The notes: generated by a model from the sequence alone, not told the origin. 7,984 bases of DNA from Actinomycetota bacterium (GCA_013335845.1 JAAXUU010000049.1:1-7984), one strand, 5' to 3'. Positions 1-6,081 are shown, numbered from the stretch's first letter. Program-made: numbers and translations.

Positions 1-305
1 ACCTCCTCGATCTGCTGTGCTGTCTTATCGGCGAGGATCTCCATGTTCTGACGGGTATATTCTTGGAATTGATCTTCCCAGACGAATGCCAGGATACTCG
101 CTGCGATGAGCGCTGTCATAGCAGCCGTCAGAGCGAAAGCTCCGGTGAGCCTGGTGGCATACGAGAAACGGGTAGGCTTTGTCTCCTCCCCGCTCTCTCT
201 TGTTTGGCGCTGCCTTCGCTGACGAGCTGTCTCGCTCGCCGCAGTGGCAGCTTTTTCTTTTTGTATGATCGCCGTTACTTCTTCTTCGCCGGGAACAACA
301 AACAC
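1..305 (-). CDS. Sensor histidine kinase, N-terminal part (cut by window edge)
   Basis: This is the start of a membrane sensor kinase that would phosphorylate the response regulator encoded just upstream. The frame is open from a GTG at 303-305 to the window edge (101 codons), so the HAMP, dimerisation and ATPase domains lie outside. Residues 1-50 are a charged, probably cytoplasmic segment rich in Arg, Gln and Glu. Residues about 54-75 form a hydrophobic helix, followed by WEDQFQEYTRQNMEILADKTAQQIEE, the likely start of the extracytoplasmic sensor region. The GTG is chosen because AGAAGGA sits 6 nt before it and the start lies 3 nt after the regulator's stop, a typical translationally coupled pair. 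The first ATG in frame (Met63) lies inside the membrane helix and is not a credible start. The kinase identity rests on position and membrane topology, not on a visible kinase domain. The first-helix sequence resembles, from memory, kinases of Coriobacteriia. Confidence 0.8.
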   Translation of the reverse strand, partial: MFVVPGEEEVTAIIQKEKAATAASETARQRRQRQTRESGEETKPTRFSYATRLTGAFALTAAMTALIAASILAFVWEDQFQEYTRQNMEILADKTAQQIEE

Positions 306-308
306 GGA

Positions 309-1028
309 TTATCCTTCTTGACTTGTCTCAAGTTTGGGAACCTCGAACCTGTAGCCTACACCATGCACCGTGTACAACCACTTGGGGTTCTTGGGGTCGT
401 CACCGATCTTCGCACGGAGGTTCTTCACGTGGGAGTCGATGGTTCTTTCATAGCCCTCGAAGTCGTAACCCAGGACCTTCTCGACGAGTTCCATACGGGA
501 ATACACACGTCCGGGGTAGCGCGAAAGCGTCGTCAGCAATTTGAACTCGCTCGCGGTCAAGTCGACTTCTTCGCCATTTACCAAGACTTTGTGTCCCGAT
601 ACGTCGATGGTCAACTCACCGAACTCGAGCACTTCACGCTGGGGTTCGGAATCGATGTGGGAACGACGGAGAAGGGCGCGTACACGAGCGACGAGTTCTC
701 GCGGAGAGAAGGGCTTGACCAAGTAGTCATCGGCACCCAGCTCAAGGCCTATGATGCGGTCTTCGACTTCGCCTTTCGCAGTGAGCATGATGATAGGTGT
801 GTCCGAGCTATCACGGATAGCACGGCAGACACGCTCTCCTGAAACCCTGGGAAGCATGAGGTCCAAAATAACAAGATCGAAGTGGTGCTTTGCGAACTCT
901 TCAAGTGCGACCTGACCATCACCGGCCGGGGTGACCCAATAGTTCTCGCGCTCCAGATAAGCCGCGACTGCATCCCTGATCGCCTTCTCGTCTTCCACAA
1001 GCAAGATACGACGTGTCTCGGTATTCAT
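309..1028 (-). CDS. OmpR/PhoB-family response regulator (winged-helix DNA-binding)
   Basis: This is a cytoplasmic transcription factor activated by phosphorylation. It has 239 residues, the usual length of the family. The receiver domain spans about residues 6-120: acidic pocket Glu12/Asp13, phosphoacceptor Asp56 in LVILDLMLP, switch Thr83 and Lys105 in VKPFSPREL. The C-terminal winged helix covers about residues 135-232, with LTASEFKLL, the recognition-helix region ERTIDSHVKNLRAKIG and the wing YTVHGVGYRFE. The ATG at 1028 has TAGGAGA 5 nt upstream. The histidine kinase follows after 3 nt, so the two form one operon. All key phosphorylation residues are present. The signal and regulon cannot be read from the sequence. 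A possible promoter lies about 100 bp upstream. Confidence 0.96.
   Translation of the reverse strand: MNTETRRILLVEDEKAIRDAVAAYLERENYWVTPAGDGQVALEEFAKHHFDLVILDLMLPRVSGERVCRAIRDSSDTPIIMLTAKGEVEDRIIGLELGADDYLVKPFSPRELVARVRALLRRSHIDSEPQREVLEFGELTIDVSGHKVLVNGEEVDLTASEFKLLTTLSRYPGRVYSRMELVEKVLGYDFEGYERTIDSHVKNLRAKIGDDPKNPKWLYTVHGVGYRFEVPKLETSQEG
312..318 (-). promoter_or_regulatory. Ribosome binding site deciding the GTG start of the histidine kinase
   Basis: On the minus strand AGAAGGA lies inside the last codons of the response regulator and ends 6 nt before the GTG at 303-305. The site supports a GTG start and coupled translation of regulator and kinase. Confidence 0.7.
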
Positions 1029-1087
1029 TGAAATCTCCTAACACAATTAAAAACAGTAGTAAAAGTTTAGCCGCACTCGATGCATTT

Positions 1088-1103
1088 AGTGGTTTGTTCC
1101 ACT
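1088..1103. repeat. Short inverted repeat in the response-regulator leader
   Basis: AGTGG and CCACT flank a 6-nt spacer (TTTGTT on the plus strand). It lies 60 bp upstream of the response-regulator start, downstream of the putative -10 box. It could be a small operator or RNA hairpin; a 5-bp arm can easily arise by chance. Confidence 0.3.
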
Positions 1104-1130
1104 TAATCTCCGCAGCTGCTCCCCGCTTTT

Positions 1131-1160
1131 ACTATATGAAACGTCTGCAAAGGCGGGAAA
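1131..1160 (-). promoter_or_regulatory. Possible promoter of the two-component operon
   Basis: On the minus strand TATAGT (1131-1136, 5 of 6 matches to TATAAT) is the best -10 candidate in the 158-bp gap. About 18 bp upstream there is only TTTCCC, a poor -35 box. It would give a leader of roughly 100 nt. An imperfect long-range pairing between CCCGCCTTT (about 1149-1157) and AAAAGCGGG (about 1122-1130) on the minus strand flanks it, but no T-run follows, so I do not call it a terminator. Confidence 0.3.
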
Positions 1161-1186
1161 ATCACGTTTTAGAACCCACATGGGCG

Positions 1187-2044
1187 CTATTCTTCATACG
1201 AATACATATACCCATAAACTTCAAGAAACCCTGCATCTCTCGCATCGTCGTTGAAAGAATATCCGATCCAACCGTTTGCGCCGTCTTCTTCAAGATCGAA
1301 ATCGAATGGCACACTCATACCGATGTCGAAGAAATCGACATCGAAAGCAAGTGTCGATCCATCGATGGAGCACGGGATTGAAATAGTCCCATAGCCGGAG
1401 ATATCCACATACTCGCCGTATTCCATCGCCTCGTAAGGAGTGAGTGTCAGCGTCCCTTGTGTGTCGCTTGTCGCTTCGATCGTCATAGCACAGGCAATGT
1501 TCGGATCCGCCCCGTCGGAAGTTGCGAAAACGAACCATACGTCATAGTCGCCGGCAACGTCCTCCATACTGACGGCGCTTTCCGTCAAGGCTGAAGATCC
1601 ATCGTCAGGCGTGGAAGTCGAGGATGAATCGCTCCCGGTCGACTCGTCTTCACCCGATAGCAGATCTGCGACATCCTCCGTTGTCGTTATCCCGGTCATA
1701 GATACCATGTTCCTGACAGTCGGGACGACGGCGAAAACGGCCGTGAGTATGCAGCACAGCAACAGCATCGCAACCACGACGGCGACGACTATGATGATCG
1801 TCTTCTTCTTGGCCGCGCCTCCTTGCGGGGGCGGCACCTGTTGGTATACCGGCTGTTGGAATTCGGTTTGCGGGTAGGTTTGCTGATAGGCTTGCTGCTG
1901 TAGCTCTTGGAAGACCGGAGGCTGTGGTATTCGCGCAGGAGCCGATTGAGGTTGCACAACGGGTTGAGCAGGTAGAGCGTTACCGCAATCCATGCAGAAT
2001 TTCGCACCTCCGGGATTTTGATGTCCGCAATTCGGGCAAATCAT
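1187..2044 (-). CDS. Zinc-ribbon, single-pass membrane protein with acidic extracytoplasmic domain
   Basis: Function is unknown; the architecture is clear over 285 residues. Residues 1-21 are a zinc ribbon, CPNC then CMDC, with Cys3, Cys6, Cys17 and Cys20 as ligands. Residues 26-75 are a low-complexity Pro/Gln linker with repeated YQQ units. Lys79-81 precede one long hydrophobic helix (about 82-107), giving a cytoplasmic N-terminus. Residues 118-160 are an acidic Ser/Thr/Asp spacer. Residues 161-285 form a beta-rich outer domain beginning MEDVAGDYDVWF, with Cys185 and Cys225 able to form a disulfide. Its C-terminus is very rich in Asp, Tyr and Glu. The ATG has GAGGAGGT 5 nt upstream. Zinc-ribbon/membrane-anchor proteins of this layout are common as hypothetical genes in Coriobacteriia and Firmicutes; a sensing or envelope-binding role is only a guess. 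It is a separate unit from the downstream regulator (142 nt of non-coding DNA between the stop and that gene's start codon). Confidence 0.9.
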   Translation of the reverse strand: MICPNCGHQNPGGAKFCMDCGNALPAQPVVQPQSAPARIPQPPVFQELQQQAYQQTYPQTEFQQPVYQQVPPPQGGAAKKKTIIIVVAVVVAMLLLCCILTAVFAVVPTVRNMVSMTGITTTEDVADLLSGEDESTGSDSSSTSTPDDGSSALTESAVSMEDVAGDYDVWFVFATSDGADPNIACAMTIEATSDTQGTLTLTPYEAMEYGEYVDISGYGTISIPCSIDGSTLAFDVDFFDIGMSVPFDFDLEEDGANGWIGYSFNDDARDAGFLEVYGYMYSYEE

Positions 2045-2084
2045 ACCAGACCTCCTCGGTCCTGAAATCCGCGGTGAATAGACG

Positions 2085-2094
2085 CATCTAGATG
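2085..2094. repeat. Perfect 10-bp palindrome upstream of the zinc-ribbon gene
   Basis: CATCTAGATG is self-complementary and lies 40 bp before the zinc-ribbon start, where a promoter or operator would be expected. A minus-strand TATCAT at 2092-2097 overlaps it and could be a -10 box, but no good -35 box stands at 16-18 bp. The rest of the 128-bp gap 2045-2172 shows no convincing terminator for the lipoprotein gene. Confidence 0.3.
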
Positions 2095-2172
2095 ATACTC
2101 CAGGCGATACGGTCAGCCGTGTAGACGATTCGATTTCGTTGATTGAGAGCAGCCCCGGATACTAAAACCCTG

Positions 2173-3387
2173 CTAACGCACCGAGAATACACGTACGAGT
2201 ACCGTAGCGGTGCTCGCGTCGTCTGCATCGGCAACGGTCGCGTAGGTCACGATCTTATCGCATGTACCCGAGGACACGAGGTAATCACCGTAATCCCAGG
2301 AACGATCGGGAGAAGCGAGATTGAAATAGGTCTTCTCGCGGGGCTTGATAACCGCAGTGCCTTTGCCGCTCTTCACGACCAGATATCCTTGGCACATCGC
2401 CGGAGTACAGGCGGGCGTCTTTCCCAAACGGAAATAGGTACCATCCCCTAAGTCGAAGTAGGTTCCTACTTGCGTGATAGCGCTCTCGGTGTCATAGGAA
2501 GCCTCGATCGAGAATGCGAAAGCTCCTTGCATATAGATGGCATTCGCCACCCTCACACCTTGGGGAAGTGTTACCTGGGCGACGATCTCGCCCGAATAGG
2601 GGTCGAGCGCCGTGAGAACGTAATAGACCAGATCGGAATCGGCGCGAGGCGCGATAGTCACGATATTGTCGCTGCGCTCCGGGATGGTTATGGTGCGCCC
2701 GTGCGAGGTATAGAGTAGGTTCGCTTCTGTAGCGGAGACAGATCGTGCCTTCACGTAGGAATCCTCGGCCTTGTACGGACCGTATTCATAGGGAAGTACC
2801 GACCAGATCGCGCAATCCGTGTCGACGCAGAGCAAAGGCGGGTCGAAGTCCACGCTACCCTCGTCGAAGAGAACAGCGTCTCCGAGTTGCCCCGCACTCA
2901 CGAACGGGGCGCCATACACCTTCCATGAAGAGGAGAGATAGTTGTATTCCGTCCATGCAACCATCGCGCTCGATGCGCGCGCTTCGTAGATCTCGAAGCC
3001 GGTTGCGCTGTTGATCGCCTGAGCCAAGATGCTTGTGTACTCACCCGTTCCGATATCGAGCAGACCGAGACTCGACAAGGGCCTCGATGTGGCACCTGGT
3101 GTGAGCACCAACGCAAAGGTAGTCGAAGCCATCCATAACATGCTGCCGGCAGGTAAGATGTAACTGCCCTCGAGCGTGTAATATTCCGCTGCATCCAACT
3201 CGGTGAAATCCGAGAAGGACACGAGGTTCGCCTCGTCGACGACGAGAGCCTCTATCTCATCCTCGCTCGAATCGCTGCAACCGGACAGCCCGAATGAAGC
3301 CGCAAGCGACACACTCGCCGCCACGGCCGCAGCGCCGCGCACGAAAGTACGCCGTGAAAGTATGGGATGTTCTTCGTTCGTTGCCAC
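2173..3387 (-). CDS. Tat-exported lipoprotein, probable beta-propeller, function unknown
   Basis: A 404-residue protein predicted to be exported folded and anchored outside the membrane. The N-terminus has a twin-arginine motif SRRTFVRG (Arg12-Arg13), a hydrophobic stretch at residues 19-34 and a lipobox LSGC with Cys37 as the lipidation site, followed by the acidic spacer SDSSEDEIE. The mature part has about seven short repeats of beta-strand type containing patterns such as GLLDIGTGEYTSIL and VYYVLTALDPYSGEIVAQV, which suggests a propeller fold. Cysteines at 187/192 and 327/332 are closely paired and could form disulfides; Cys376 is single. I see no catalytic motif. The GTG start at 3387 is supported by AAGGAG 4 nt upstream and by the position of the Tat signal. 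The gene is divergent from the cytidylate-kinase-like gene and shares its repeat-rich upstream region. Substrate or partner cannot be stated. Confidence 0.88.
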   Translation of the reverse strand: MATNEEHPILSRRTFVRGAAAVAASVSLAASFGLSGCSDSSEDEIEALVVDEANLVSFSDFTELDAAEYYTLEGSYILPAGSMLWMASTTFALVLTPGATSRPLSSLGLLDIGTGEYTSILAQAINSATGFEIYEARASSAMVAWTEYNYLSSSWKVYGAPFVSAGQLGDAVLFDEGSVDFDPPLLCVDTDCAIWSVLPYEYGPYKAEDSYVKARSVSATEANLLYTSHGRTITIPERSDNIVTIAPRADSDLVYYVLTALDPYSGEIVAQVTLPQGVRVANAIYMQGAFAFSIEASYDTESAITQVGTYFDLGDGTYFRLGKTPACTPAMCQGYLVVKSGKGTAVIKPREKTYFNLASPDRSWDYGDYLVSSGTCDKIVTYATVADADDASTATVLVRVFSVR

Positions 3388-3407
3388 TCAACTCCTTCTA
3401 TCGGAGG

Positions 3408-3436
3408 ATAATAGTACCGCATCCACCCCTTGGGAC
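3408..3436 (-). promoter_or_regulatory. Possible promoter of the Tat lipoprotein gene
   Basis: On the minus strand TATTAT (3408-3413, 5 of 6 to TATAAT) stands about 20 bp before the GTG start. The hexamer 17 bp further up, GTCCCA, is a poor -35 box, so expression may need an activator. The short distance would leave a leader of only about 10-15 nt, which weakens the call. Confidence 0.25.
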
Positions 3437-3477
3437 GCCAAGAGCGCCACAAGATTGCCATAAGCAACACGCATCAG

Positions 3478-3532
3478 GTCTTCTCGGGGTCATCTCGGAG
3501 TCTTCTCGCAGTCTCCTTGGAGTCTTCTCGGC
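3478..3532. repeat. Five tandem 11-bp repeats in a divergent promoter region
   Basis: Five adjoining units start at 3478, 3489, 3500, 3511 and 3522, with plus-strand consensus GTCTTCTCGGA. Units 1, 3 and 5 share GTCTTCTCG exactly; unit 2 has GTCATCTCGGA and unit 4 GTCTCCTTGGA. The array lies 90 bp upstream of the lipoprotein start and 102 bp upstream of the kinase-like gene. The unit length is not a multiple of three, which argues against a coding repeat. It equals about one helical turn, so each copy faces the same side of the DNA, as expected for a row of bound regulators. Confidence 0.9.
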
Positions 3533-3544
3533 AATGATATTCGC

Positions 3545-3566
3545 GAAAGAAGTAGCGAATTCTTTC
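3545..3566. repeat. Inverted repeat, 7-bp arms, upstream of the kinase-like gene
   Basis: GAAAGAA (3545-3551) and TTCTTTC (3560-3566) are perfect complements around an 8-nt spacer. The left arm overlaps the 8-bp palindrome TTCGCGAA (3540-3547). It lies just upstream of the putative promoter, at a typical activator or operator position. Confidence 0.55.
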
Positions 3567-3594
3567 ACCGCGCGGGCGAAATTTCGCGTACTAT
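3563..3594 (+). promoter_or_regulatory. Possible promoter of the cytidylate-kinase-like gene
   Basis: The best -10 candidate is TACTAT (3589-3594, 4 of 6). TTTCAC (3563-3568) is the nearest -35-like hexamer, at an unusually long 20-bp spacing. Between the two sits a perfect palindrome (3576-3587). A weak promoter with an operator in the spacer would fit a regulated gene; the boxes themselves are not strong. Confidence 0.35.
3576..3587. repeat. Perfect 12-bp palindrome (likely operator)
   Basis: GCGAAATTTCGC is fully self-complementary and ends 1 bp before the putative -10 box. The same core (GCGAA / TTCGC) recurs at 3540-3547 and 3556-3559, so the region from 3540 to 3587 carries several related half sites. 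A dimeric repressor bound here would block the promoter. Confidence 0.55.
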
Positions 3595-3634
3595 AGCAAT
3601 CGAAACCATACCCGCACTACAAAGGAGATGCACA

Positions 3635-4258
3635 ATGTCCAGCAAGAAAACCATCATCGTGATCAGTCGCCAGTATGGCAGCGGAGGCCGTGATGTAGGC
3701 AAGAACCTTGCCCAAGACCTTGGCATCGCCTATTACGATAAAGCACTCATCGCACGCGCCGCCCAGGAAAGTGGACTTTCCGAGGAGTTCTTCGAGAAGG
3801 AGGGCGAAGCGGTGTACAACCCCTTCACGTACCTGTTCTCGTATGTTTCAAGCGGCGCGGGAATCAAAGAAGATGCACTCCCTGTCGCGGATCGCGGCTT
3901 CCTCATCCAGTCCAAGGTCATAAAAGGGATCGCCGCGAATGAAAGCTGTGTCATAATCGGACGGTGCGCAGACTATATACTCGAAGGCGTCGAGGATTTC
4001 CTCAACGTATTCATCCATGCCGATTTCGAGACGCGTATAGCACGCGTCATGGAGAGAAACGACATCACCGACCGCGATGTCGCTATCACGCGGGTCAAGA
4101 AGACAGACAAGAACCGTGCGACCTACTACCAGCATTATACCGACAAGAGATGGGGTCTCGCGGCGAACTACGACACATCCATTTCGACCAGCAGTTTCGG
4201 TGTCGATGGAGCCGTCGAGCTCATCAAGCAGTGTCTGGAAATCGAGAAGCTCCGCTAG
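3635..4258 (+). CDS. Cytidylate-kinase-like family protein
   Basis: A 207-residue cytoplasmic P-loop protein of the cytidylate-kinase-like family, distinct from the housekeeping CMP kinase Cmk. The nucleotide-binding segment is near the N-terminus: IIVISRQYGSGGRDVGKNLA, with GSGGRDVGK at residues 15-23. DLGIAYYDKALI (28-39) follows, as in Cmk-type proteins. CVIIGRCADYIL (105-116) is the next strand/helix, FIHADFETRIARVMERNDI (126-144) resembles the kinase lid region, and YYQHYTDKRWG (164-174) lies near the C-terminus. The family is widespread in anaerobes and its physiological substrate is not settled, so CMP phosphorylation should not be assumed. The ATG has AAAGGAG 7 nt upstream. The gene is monocistronic: it converges on the TSCPD gene with 24 nt between the stops and no clear terminator there. 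Its upstream region is the most structured in the window. Confidence 0.9.
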   Translation: MSSKKTIIVISRQYGSGGRDVGKNLAQDLGIAYYDKALIARAAQESGLSEEFFEKEGEAVYNPFTYLFSYVSSGAGIKEDALPVADRGFLIQSKVIKGIAANESCVIIGRCADYILEGVEDFLNVFIHADFETRIARVMERNDITDRDVAITRVKKTDKNRATYYQHYTDKRWGLAANYDTSISTSSFGVDGAVELIKQCLEIEKLR

Positions 4259-4282
4259 ATAGGCGCACTAACCTTACGCTTT

Positions 4283-4549
4283 CTAAACTTCCTGAGCCTG
4301 CATCCCGCACGCGATTCTGAGCGCGCGTGTCAGCTGATCGGCGCATGACGTGGATTTCATTCCGCATGTGTTGCCTTCTAAAAGCCCGATAACCTCGTCG
4401 ACGCTCCGACCGGCGACGAGTTTCGCGATACCCTTGAGGTTGCCATCGCACCCGCCGATGAAATCGACCGACTCGATGGTACCTCCGTCGATTTCAACCG
4501 AGATCATACGCGAGCACACACCCTTGGGAACATAGTCCAATTGCGTCAT
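4283..4549 (-). CDS. TSCPD-domain small protein (TIGR03905-type)
   Basis: An 88-residue protein matching the short stand-alone TSCPD family, whose domain is also found at the C-terminus of some ribonucleotide reductases. Biochemical role is unknown. It has four conserved-looking cysteines: Cys12 in YVPKGVCS, Cys34 in FIGGCDGNLKG, and Cys62 and Cys69 in NTCGMKSTSCADQL, the motif after which the domain is named; they suggest a metal site. Cys81 is an extra cysteine. The start at 4549 is preferred over an upstream in-frame ATG at 4597, because that one lies inside purB, adds 16 residues foreign to the family, and lacks the AAGGGGG site found 5 nt before 4549. The gene lies 10 nt after the purB stop, so it is co-transcribed with purB. 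Confidence 0.88.
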   Translation of the reverse strand: MTQLDYVPKGVCSRMISVEIDGGTIESVDFIGGCDGNLKGIAKLVAGRSVDEVIGLLEGNTCGMKSTSCADQLTRALRIACGMQAQEV

Positions 4550-4554
4550 CGTGG

Positions 4555-4561
4555 CCCCCTT
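4555..4561 (-). promoter_or_regulatory. Ribosome binding site of the TSCPD gene, overlapping the purB stop
   Basis: AAGGGGG on the minus strand shares its first two bases with the purB TAA and ends 5 nt before the ATG at 4549. This decides the start codon and points to coupled translation with purB. Confidence 0.65.
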
Positions 4562-5906
4562 AGAATTCGAGAGTCTCGAGGCGTTCGAAAAGTACATCCT
4601 TGCGTTTCAGGAAGTCCCACGGATTGAAGATCGTATCGAGAACATCGGGTGTGAGTGTCATCTCGGGATCCTGCTCGAGGTACTCGCGATAGGACAGTCC
4701 TTGCCGTGCCTGCTGGATATCATCCCAGACCGACATGGCGTTGCGCTGCACGATAAGGTACGCGTTTTCGCGCGTGATTCCGGTATCGACCAACGCGAGG
4801 AGCACCTTGCTCGAGTAGATGAGACCACGTGTACGGTTGAGGTTGGCGAGCGAGTTCGCCGGGTAGAGGACGAGCCCGTCAACGATCCATTCGAGCTTGC
4901 TCAAGATGTAGTCGAGAGCGATAAAGCTATCGGGCAATACCACACGCTCGGCACCTGAGTGCGAGATGTCGCGCTCGTGCCAAAGGGCCACGTTATCATA
5001 CCCCACCTGAGCATTGGCCTTGATGACGCGCGCTAAACCACACACACGCTCGGCTGTGATGGGATTGCGCTTGTGAGGCATAGCGCTCGAGCCCTTCTGA
5101 CCCTTCTTGAACGGCTCTTCGGCTTCAAGCGTGTCACTCTTCTGAAGTGCGCGGACCTCCAGCGCGATGGATTCGCACGTCGAAGCGGCGATCGCCAGCG
5201 TTGACAGCACGTGGGCATGGCGATCGCGTGCGATGACCTGGGTCGAGAGCGGATCGGCGGTGAGGCCGAGATTCGCGCAAACGTAGGGCTCGACCAATGG
5301 GTCGATGTTCGCATAGCTTCCCACCGCACCCGAGATAGCCCCTACCGCAGCGGAGAGTCTACGGGCATCGAAAAGACGCTCCTCTGTCCGCTTGAGAGCC
5401 CACGCCCATGATCCGAATTTCATACCCATCGTCATAGGCTCGGCATGGATACCATGCGTACGACCGACGCACAAGGTATCCTTTTCCTCCAACGCACGGC
5501 GGCGGCAGATTTCTCCGAGGCGCTTGACGTCCTCGATGATGATGTCCATAGACTGCGTTATCTGATAGCACAAAGCGGTGTCGCCGAGGTCGGAGCTCGT
5601 CATACCGTAATGCACCCAGCGTGACGGTTTCGGGTCATCCGCGCCGAGGCCTTCATCGATATACTCGGCCATGTTCGTGAGGAATGCGATGACATCATGG
5701 TTCGTCACTGCTTCGATCTCGTCGATACGCTCCACGGTGAAATCGGCTTTCGCACGGATGGTCGCCGCTTCCTCTTTGCTTATGCCGATCTGCCCGAGTT
5801 CCGCTTGGGCTTCACAGGCCAGGATCTCGATTTCCTTCCAGATTTCGAACTTGTTCTGCGACGACCATATATGGCCTATCTCGGGACGCGTATATCTATC
5901 AATCAT
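4560..5906 (-). CDS. purB: Adenylosuccinate lyase
   Basis: PurB splits SAICAR to AICAR plus fumarate and adenylosuccinate to AMP plus fumarate, two steps of purine synthesis, in the cytoplasm as a homotetramer. The protein has 448 residues, close to the family's usual length. The fumarase/aspartase-superfamily signature GSSAMPHKRNP is at residues 272-282 and carries the mobile-loop serine. His70 in TNHDV, TSSD at 103-106 and His151 in GRTHGIHAEP match the known active-site regions. The start ATG has AAGGAG 5 nt upstream. No other pur gene is adjacent; the only partner is the TSCPD gene 10 nt downstream. Transcription probably starts from a TATAAT promoter at 5971-5976, giving a leader of about 58 nt that includes a direct repeat pair and a small inverted repeat. 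The gene is complete. Confidence 0.98.
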   Translation of the reverse strand: MIDRYTRPEIGHIWSSQNKFEIWKEIEILACEAQAELGQIGISKEEAATIRAKADFTVERIDEIEAVTNHDVIAFLTNMAEYIDEGLGADDPKPSRWVHYGMTSSDLGDTALCYQITQSMDIIIEDVKRLGEICRRRALEEKDTLCVGRTHGIHAEPMTMGMKFGSWAWALKRTEERLFDARRLSAAVGAISGAVGSYANIDPLVEPYVCANLGLTADPLSTQVIARDRHAHVLSTLAIAASTCESIALEVRALQKSDTLEAEEPFKKGQKGSSAMPHKRNPITAERVCGLARVIKANAQVGYDNVALWHERDISHSGAERVVLPDSFIALDYILSKLEWIVDGLVLYPANSLANLNRTRGLIYSSKVLLALVDTGITRENAYLIVQRNAMSVWDDIQQARQGLSYREYLEQDPEMTLTPDVLDTIFNPWDFLKRKDVLFERLETLEF

Positions 5907-5922
5907 GCCGACTCCTTATTTC

Positions 5923-5936
5923 ATTGCTTACGCAAT
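5923..5936. repeat. Inverted repeat in the purB leader
   Basis: ATTGC and GCAAT flank TTAC (plus strand). It lies 17 bp before the purB start, just upstream of its ribosome binding site. It could be an operator or a small RNA hairpin. It is not the E. coli PurR box. Confidence 0.35.
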
Positions 5937-5937
5937 C

Positions 5938-5973
5938 ATTCACAATCCGCCAATTATTCACAATCCGTCCATT
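5938..5973. repeat. Two adjoining 18-bp direct repeats in the purB leader
   Basis: The copies are ATTCACAATCCGCCAATT (5938-5955) and ATTCACAATCCGTCCATT (5956-5973), identical at 16 of 18 positions; the first 12 bases are exact. They directly adjoin and overlap the purB -10 box, so they occupy the transcription start and early leader. A tandem-binding repressor site is the simplest reading. Confidence 0.85.
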
Positions 5974-5997
5974 ATAGCGACGAAAAGCCCCTTACAA
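5971..5997 (-). promoter_or_regulatory. purB promoter
   Basis: On the minus strand there is a perfect TATAAT at 5971-5976. The best upstream hexamer is TTGTAA (5992-5997, 4 of 6 to TTGACA) at a short 15-bp spacing; TTTGTA at 16 bp is an alternative. Transcription would start near 5964, inside the direct repeats. Confidence 0.6.
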
Positions 5998-6026
5998 AAA
6001 GAAGAACGTGAAGTGCACATGCAATT

Positions 6027-6057
6027 TTGCTTCAAACGTCGGGTAATGCTCTACAAT
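6027..6057 (+). promoter_or_regulatory. Promoter of the rRNA methyltransferase gene
   Basis: TACAAT (6052-6057, 5 of 6) is a good -10 box. Upstream candidates are TTCAAA (6031-6036, 15-bp spacing) or TTGCTT (6027-6032, 19-bp spacing), neither ideal. The predicted start near 6064 leaves a leader of less than 20 nt, just enough for the ribosome binding site GAGGGGG at 6072-6078. Confidence 0.5.
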
Positions 6058-6081
6058 GTGCAAAACGTCTTGAGGGGGATC

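Noticed and set aside
63..842. Long plus-strand open frame opposite the response regulator and kinase
   Set aside because: It is antisense to two well-supported genes, has no ribosome binding site, and its protein resembles nothing; it reflects the codon bias of the true strand.
3478..3532. CRISPR array or attachment site
   Set aside because: The units are 11 bp with no spacers and no adjacent cas, integrase or tRNA gene; they fit a tandem operator or slippage repeat.
3294..3596. Plus-strand open frame across the divergent region
   Set aside because: It runs through the lipoprotein start, the 11-bp repeats and the promoter region, with no ribosome binding site or family likeness.
4259..4282. 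Bidirectional terminator between the convergent kinase-like and TSCPD genes
   Set aside because: The 24-nt gap contains no stable hairpin or T-run in either direction.
4550..4597. Upstream ATG that would add 16 residues to the TSCPD protein
   Set aside because: It lies within the purB coding region, lacks a ribosome binding site, and adds residues outside the domain.
5671..6081. 137-residue N-terminal extension of the methyltransferase
   Set aside because: It overlaps purB antisense and crosses both divergent promoters. The family motif and a ribosome binding site support the ATG at 6082.
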